A DNA stretch of 64,000 nucleotides, taken from assembly GCA_029582155.1 (NCBI GenBank), contig CM055900.1, positions 41,771,236 to 41,835,235 of the forward strand, given 5' to 3'. The position numbers were made by a program, and so were the translations under genes. Source of the DNA: Panopea generosa. Its lineage: Eukaryota > Mollusca > Bivalvia > Adapedonta > Hiatellidae. This document shows, piece by piece, positions 57,916 to 64,000 of this stretch (within the stretch, counting starts at the first letter, position 1; the number at the start of each line of letters is the position of its first letter). The notes beneath the pieces were generated by a model. The model was not told the origin of the DNA, did no database searches, and saw only the letters and a list, made by a program, of their open reading frames with translations.

Positions 57916-60627
57916 TCATGACTCCTGCTAAGTACAATTCCTTCAACATGACTGTTAATTAAGCTAATAAATCATTGCTAATTATTTTAAAATGATCCGC
58001 AATTACCTCGACATTTATGAATAAGCCACAAAAGAGTGTTCTATGAACTTTGTGAACTTGTGTATCACAAACATTTTTTCTAAATTAAACTGCTTAAATA
58101 TGTATTATTGATGTGTATGTAGTATTACTTTTAATTACAAAACCTACAATTGTATAACTATATTATTATCCAATGAGGTGGAATATCTTAATACACCTAC
58201 GAACATTTAGTTCTTGTTTCCAAGACACACAAACCCTGTAACAATTATTTCAAATGCCTCCTGACGAAAAAAAAATCAGATATCAAAAGAAATGAAAACA
58301 ATCAGAAGAAACTGTCAGATAAAGACAGCATCCTGATATGCACACCTTACACTTCAAATTATCTGGCCGGTCATCAAAGCTTTCCATTAAGTCCCTAGTG
58401 GTCATTTCTATCACATCAATGATTTCTCCACATTCTTTTTTTGATTTAACACAGCTTGTTTATATAATCATTAGACAATATCAAGTCTGAGAACCAATCC
58501 AAGAAAGTATTGTTTCTCTGTTAAAACATACTGTGAAATGGAATAATTCTTTACCTAAATGAGTTAAATGAACATAACTGCATACTTATTTAAATAGTTA
58601 AATTCTTCTACCAATCAACTCACAGTTTAAAATATCCTGGTGACAGATCCAGGAAGCAAGTCAACAAACAAAATCCAAAGGAATTTCTGTTATTCTTGTA
58701 GAGTTACTATTCCAACACGTGTACCGGCAATGGGTTCAACTGCCGTTGTTACTTTAATTAGACTTTAAGTGCCCGCAGTTTATAATGTCGGATATTTGCC
58801 ACAATGAAGATTTAAAGATTTTATGACTTCCTTTATCTTCTTATGTTCAAATCTCAACACAACAAAAAACTGCAATAAACAAGTTCATTTATTATAATGA
58901 AAGTGTTATATACATTTTTTTTTAAAATATACAATTTTTGTTATTGTTAATAGCAGTATAAAAAAATTATATTCACATACCAGCGTATCTTTTTATTTCA
59001 AAATCCAATTAAAAATCCAACAAATGAATAAACAAGACAAAGGTATGAACTAAACAGTGATCAAATTCACTTCAATAACAAAAAAATGTTAATTCCATTA
59101 AATTTTGAAATATATCGCTATTCGTTTCACACAAATTCTTTCAAAAATTAATGAATATCCGGCCAGTGCAACACTTTCGGAGCAAATGAATAACAAACAG
59201 ATCACGGCTGAATGCTAACAAGGCATGTGGCACCTGCATTAATGTCAGAGTTCCCAGCTTCCCCATCTACACTAACCATGTGTGACTTACCAATCGGAGG
59301 GCTAAACAATCTTCTGAAACATCCCTAATTACTAATTACACTACACTGAAATCAGTCAACTAATCCAACACAGCCGGGTTACACAGCATATAGCCCCTTG
59401 TTAAAATCCCTACAGCTACTGGATGCACAGTTCTATCTCATTTATTTCTCCATATTAAACCCTGGCTGATACTAGCAGTTGACCAGTGATTGTCTTATCT
59501 AGTGTTGTAACGCCTGGTCCCTTGTCCCCTAAACTGTGACATAACAACCCCTATCTGAATGTAGAGTTATTTGAATTGTACCTGCATTTATAGCTGGACA
59601 AATATAAGCGAAGTCAAAGCAAATGTAAATTCACCTTCAAGATAATGAGGCAATAAAAGACTTGACAGAGAGACCCTTTATATCACAATCAAATTCAAAA
59701 GTCGCCATCTTCCACCAGGTAAATGACATAGACTTTATAATGACATAGTTGGCATCACTGGCACATCTTCAGCCAGGTAAATGATACAGAATTTATAATG
59801 ACTTGGGTGGCATCCGTGTAGATATGTAAAGTGTACTGAATATGACTTTTCCCTTTTACTACTTGCTGCTTGTGAAGGAATTCTGGGAATTGCACAGCTG
59901 ATAATTTAAAACATCACTAAGAATGGGATATACCTTTTAAAGGGATTAAAATGTAAATAGCTTAAAGTTTCAAAATGATGACAGCTACATGAAGTAAGTA
60001 TGGCATTTTGTTGTAAATTATTATTTTATAAGCAGCAATTTTGCGAAGTTTTTTAACAAATCTATTTTTAAATATTTACTGTGCATTTCAAGTGTTCATA
60101 AAATCAATGGCTGTTGACCATTCAATATCAAAAGTTTAAATAAAACAACTTGTATGGAAGAAACAAATAGCAGATGTATATTAAAATAAGTTAAATTTCA
60201 TCAAATTGATTTGGATAACTGGTTAAAATAATGAAGAACAGAAATATGTGTTAAGTTTCATGTACATCTAGATAAAGGTCATTATAAATTAATTGTTACA
60301 TTATCATAAATAAAATTATTCTTAAAATGGTTAAAATACATCCCATTATCATTAATAAATAAAATCCGAATGGCTTAGTAGTCAAATCTACCAAAATATA
60401 TGACAAAATCGCTAATTAAATCGGAATGATAAACTTAAATGTAAATCCCCGTTCTAGAAATAGACAGCACTTAAATACTGCTAGACGGCATTCAGATTTT
60501 TTCTAAGATGAAACAGTTTTTACTACATGTAAACCTGAGTAACAGATCAAAATGATACCAAAATGTAATCGCATCACTCATTTATTACGGCACAAAATAT
60601 GTTAAGATATTAAGCGGGAAATCTATA
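57916..60627. other. Noncoding, nothing recognised
   Basis: The longest stretch without a named feature. 59200-59420 is of more balanced composition than its surroundings but has no motif that I can name. Confidence 0.5.
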
Positions 60628-60780
60628 TTTGAGTCTAACGTAGGTGCGTAGCCCAAGTTAGGAAACCCCTTTTCAATTCATTATTTTGGCATGTCTAAAT
60701 ATATAGGCATAATATATTGAAAAAAAATGTTTATAGCCAATTTTAAAATTTGTTAAAATCCTGATAAATTCCTTTTAAGC
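60628..60780 (+). repeat. Dispersed repeat, copy 2 (with 21921-22110)
   Basis: Same ordered blocks as copy 1; about 40 bp of its middle is absent here. Confidence 0.7.
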
Positions 60781-61439
60781 ACATGAAGTGTTATTTGACA
60801 TATTCATTACATAGAAATATGAATTTATTTCAAATGACTTCCAAAATAATTTATGAGAGAAGTTCAAAACAAGTAAGGTGAATTTGATTTTCACAGGTTG
60901 GTTTTGAAATACTGTATATATTTTATTTTTATTGATAATCTAAACATGCAGAAGCTACATTATATACATAATTAATGCATAAATTAAAACTTTGAAATAA
61001 TTAAAAAGAAATATGGCACAATATTCAAGTTATAACTGTCAAACTACATCCCTAAGTCTAGGTATAAAAGCTGTAACCAGTCTTTTTTTTATACACGTTT
61101 AGATCGAGATTTTTAGGTCAACTTTTAATCCTAATATTATAACTGAATTTTTGTAAATAATTCAATTTTTAAACTTTATATCAGTTACTTATACAACAAG
61201 AGACCCGTAAATTGTTTTATAAATTTGAAAACATTATGAAACTTTATGAAATCTAATTTGTAAATTTATAATCTTTCATAAAAAAAATATACAATACCAA
61301 AAACTGATGTTATATATGAATGTAACACTAGGATTATTCAATAACAGAGTTATCAATTACATAGGTTGATCATTACTTCTGTAAATGGGCCATGGTTACA
61401 ATAGACCCTTCTGGAATATGTGCAAGACCAGCTTATCTT
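60781..61439. other. Noncoding, nothing recognised
   Basis: AT-rich, no named feature. Confidence 0.5.
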
Positions 61440-61652
61440 AAAAGTTTTACTGAAATACTTAAAAATGGAACTTAATTTTGACTGGTTTCTTTAATATTCT
61501 TTAATCAATGTCAATGAAATCATATGCAGTTTTTTTTTGAGCCAGTCTAAAATCATGGGCACTTGAATGCTTTTCTTTAATTTAAGTATTTCAGTATTTA
61601 AGTAATATATTATACAAAAATAATTATGTTGGTGAAACAGGAGCCCAAATTC
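61440..61652 (-). mobile_element. GTTTCACCAA-ended MITE, most complete copy
   Basis: Read on the minus strand it starts CTCCTGTTTCACCAACAT, then two near-inverted ACTTAAATACT runs, the AAAGAAAAGCATTC block, ACTGCATATGATTTCATTG, and a degraded inverse end. The 74-codon minus frame is not a gene. Confidence 0.7.
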
Positions 61653-61721
61653 ATCCATACTTAACTGAATCTGAGAATAGGTCTCAGACTTAACATTTGA
61701 AATCCAAACAATCAATTAAAC

Positions 61722-61837
61722 AAGTTCTTCATAGAAACAAGAAATTTACAATATTTCCTCATAGAAACAAGAAAATTTACAATATTACCTCATAGAAACA
61801 AGAAAATTACAATATTTCCTCATAGAAACAAGAAAAT
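61722..61837. repeat. ~31-bp minisatellite, about 4 copies
   Basis: Unit CTCATAGAAACAAGAAAATT plus TACAATATTTC. Confidence 0.93.
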
Positions 61838-62259
61838 TTATTGACTATTCAAGCGAAAATTATTGAAAATCAGATTTGTTTGCCATAATTTGGTGCTTAT
61901 GGAGTTGGCAAAAATGTCACACTCTAAACTATGATGCATTGAAACCCAGGAGAAAGCATCAATTAAATTAATTTTCTTTTTCTTAATTAATTATTTACAA
62001 TTAATGAACACAATCTTGTATAAAAATGTTGTTTTTATTGCTGAAATTTCTATTTTCAAAGGTTGTACAGTTCTTTATTTTTTTCTTTCTCTTTTATTTA
62101 TTTTATTAAATTTGATTTAATTTCTTATTTAATGAGTTTAAACTCTATCTTCCACACATAGCATGTACAGATAGGATCTTGTGTTATTGCATGTTGAAGG
62201 AAGAACACACATATATACATGATATCTGGATACAACCAACATTTTCCTCCAAAACATAG
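61838..62259. other. Noncoding, nothing recognised
   Basis: T-rich, no named feature. Confidence 0.5.
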
Positions 62260-62340
62260 TGGTTGGGCCAAATTGGGTTTAAACCAGCAACCTCAGCAGT
62301 GAGAGGTAAGCGATCTTAAACTGATCCCTAATTATAAGGA
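62260..62340 (-). repeat. tRNA-derived SINE head fragment, class II-like
   Basis: GGGTTTAAACC and CAGCAGTGAGAGGTAAGCGA correspond, inverted, to the B-box side of the 22990 copy; the A box is lost. Confidence 0.5.
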
Positions 62341-62344
62341 AATC

Positions 62345-62535
62345 ACGATTTTTTTAACTGGGTTTAACGCCATGTTTAACAAATGATATGTTGTTACATA
62401 TGGCATATCCCAGTTCAATGGTGGAGGAAAATGGATCTGAGTAGAACCACTGTCCTTCCGTAATTAACTGGCAAAATTTCTCGCATAATACAGGGATCAA
62501 ACCCACAACCTGGATCACTCAAATGGTCAAACAGG
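62345..62535 (-). repeat. SINE-body-like repeat, copy 2 (with 24130-24290)
   Basis: GGGTTTAACGCCATGTTTAA, CAATGGTGGAGGAAAATGG and CCTTCCGTAATTAACTGG, then a GGGATCAAACCC block that is a B box on the minus strand. Confidence 0.6.
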
Positions 62536-63364
62536 ACCCTTAGATTTATTACTAAAAACAAAGTTAGCTTTCTTACATAATGCAATTGTAATTTGCCTGT
62601 ATTACATTATATCTGTAATATTAAACAAATTAATTTGATCAGCGAAGCAAACAGTTAATGGATATAGTAACATCACAGGCTCTCATTTAGTCATCAGGAT
62701 GATAAACACTTTTAAGTCTAATTAAGCAACTTTATTTGACTGGAGAGATTTATTGACTATTTATTAAATTTAAGTTATTTTTCAAATGATGTAGTGTAGT
62801 GAACATCTTTGATTTTCTTTTGATTTATTTTTAAAATCAAACAAAACTATTCCATTTTAAAAAGACAATGAAGCATTTCATATTTACAATTCAGTATAAA
62901 TCTTGTGCAAACAACACCTGTCCATTACTGTTACCTGGTATTCAATCAGATGTCATCTAGCTCTTCTCTGCACAAAGGTAACCAATGTATTAATATAGAT
63001 TTATCAATATTCTGTCTCAACCAATCACATGACAGAGACATTTTACAAAATCTTTTAATACCCCTATTCTCAAATTCAAAATATTTAAGTGCGTTGGGGT
63101 ATCTTACGCTTATTTATGTAACAGAAATGCAAATATAATTAAAAGAATAATAAAAAAAAATACATAAATTAATCATTATCAGATGAGGGAGGGGGCGTTA
63201 AATAAATAAATCAGTTTGCAGTTGAATGAAGTTTATCTCCATTTGCAACACATAACAGAATATTAATTATTGAACATTTAACCATATTATTAACATATCC
63301 CAAATATAAATATATAGGTACTACCAGTTTATTTAGGAGAACAATCGTCCCGCCACAACAGCGA
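62536..63364. other. Noncoding, nothing recognised
   Basis: The 77-codon frame at 62905-63138 shows no domain. Confidence 0.5.
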
Positions 63365-63425
63365 AGTTTTATTGAACCTGCAACCTCGGCAGAGAGAGGT
63401 CAGTGATCTTGAGTCATTCCGCTTC
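63365..63425 (-). repeat. tRNA-derived SINE head fragment, class II-like
   Basis: GAACCTGCAACCTCGGCAGA, then GAGAGGTCAGTGATCTTGAG matches the inverted class II head at 22990 and 62270. Confidence 0.5.
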
Positions 63426-64000
63426 TTAATTTAAAGATCCCCCAATGTGATGTAAAAACATCAATCATTTTTCAAAGGGGGAGGAGGGTTTCAACTTTCT
63501 CAATATAAAGCCATGCCGTTGTATGAGCTGGTGGTACATTCCGTGTAAAATGGTATAATTTGATGCGTAACTGGGAACTGCCTTTTCAGTAAGGACAAAA
63601 GTTTCTGTTATTGTTAGACATTTAAGTAACAATATATTTGACGATGTTTACATATTTGACGATTTTTACCCAGGACAATATATATTTATCACTGGCTACA
63701 TATTAGCAGTTTTTTTCATATGTAATTGATAATATTTTTTAAGACTTGAAAAGTAACACATCTTCGATTCAACACACAATTATATTTAAAACTTCAAATC
63801 CATTAGTTTTGCTTCAAAACATCAAAAACAAATTATAAACCAATTATTTATCAATATACCACGTTTATTTTTTGTAACAGAAATAGTATATATTTTTTAA
63901 AGTATTTATATAACAGTTTACTTGAATAACACTATTTTTAATCTATTTAAATGACATTTCGTCCTTACACTGAGATATCACACGCACGTTATGCCATGTC
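63426..64000. other. Noncoding, nothing recognised
   Basis: AT-rich to the window end. Confidence 0.5.

Noticed and set aside
61491-61715. 74-codon minus-strand frame
   Set aside because: Covers a MITE copy; the frame is not kept in the other copies.

Overview
This window comes from an animal nuclear genome, most likely a bivalve or related mollusc. It is AT-rich, gene-poor and packed with short tandem arrays, tRNA-derived SINEs and small inverted-repeat elements. The only gene that can be supported is a very large coding exon on the minus strand (3455-6926) of a zinc finger homeobox transcription factor of the ZFHX2/3/4 (ATBF1, fly zfh-2) family. The exon is intact and begins in a 5' UTR with a clear splice acceptor at 7061/7062 and three short upstream ORFs. 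It ends at a good splice donor at 3454/3453. The homeodomain exons must lie beyond the left edge of the window.

Layout: 1-3454 is the intron after this exon. It holds a (TCAA)n tract, a class II tRNA-like SINE head, a TIR element with a second fold-back inside it (1905-2392) and a 36-bp minisatellite. From 7061 to 64000 there is about 57 kb without a convincing gene, read as the first intron and/or upstream regulatory desert of the same gene. It carries some eighteen tandem arrays (units from 6 to 99 bp), a tRNA-Lys-like SINE family (seven copies or fragments, all on the minus strand), class II (Leu/Ser-like) and Val-like tRNA-derived elements, five copies of a piggyBac-like MITE with TTAA targets, three copies of a mariner/pogo-like TA-target element, and further dispersed repeats. 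Two of the piggyBac-like copies sit inside older repeats, which gives a relative order of insertion.

Between repeats there are blocks of ordinary-complexity sequence dense in TAATTA, HNF1/AT-motif and octamer sites (for example 13090-13640, 26110-26360 and 36540-36920). These are the best candidates for developmental enhancers of the ZFHX gene, but that is inference and needs cross-species alignment. I found no rRNA, no convincing functional tRNA, no CRISPR array and no intact transposase or viral gene. The most unusual structures are the MITE with a conserved single mismatch in its central hairpin, a trimeric higher-order repeat in the 43-bp array, and a hexamer array open in all three minus-strand frames.
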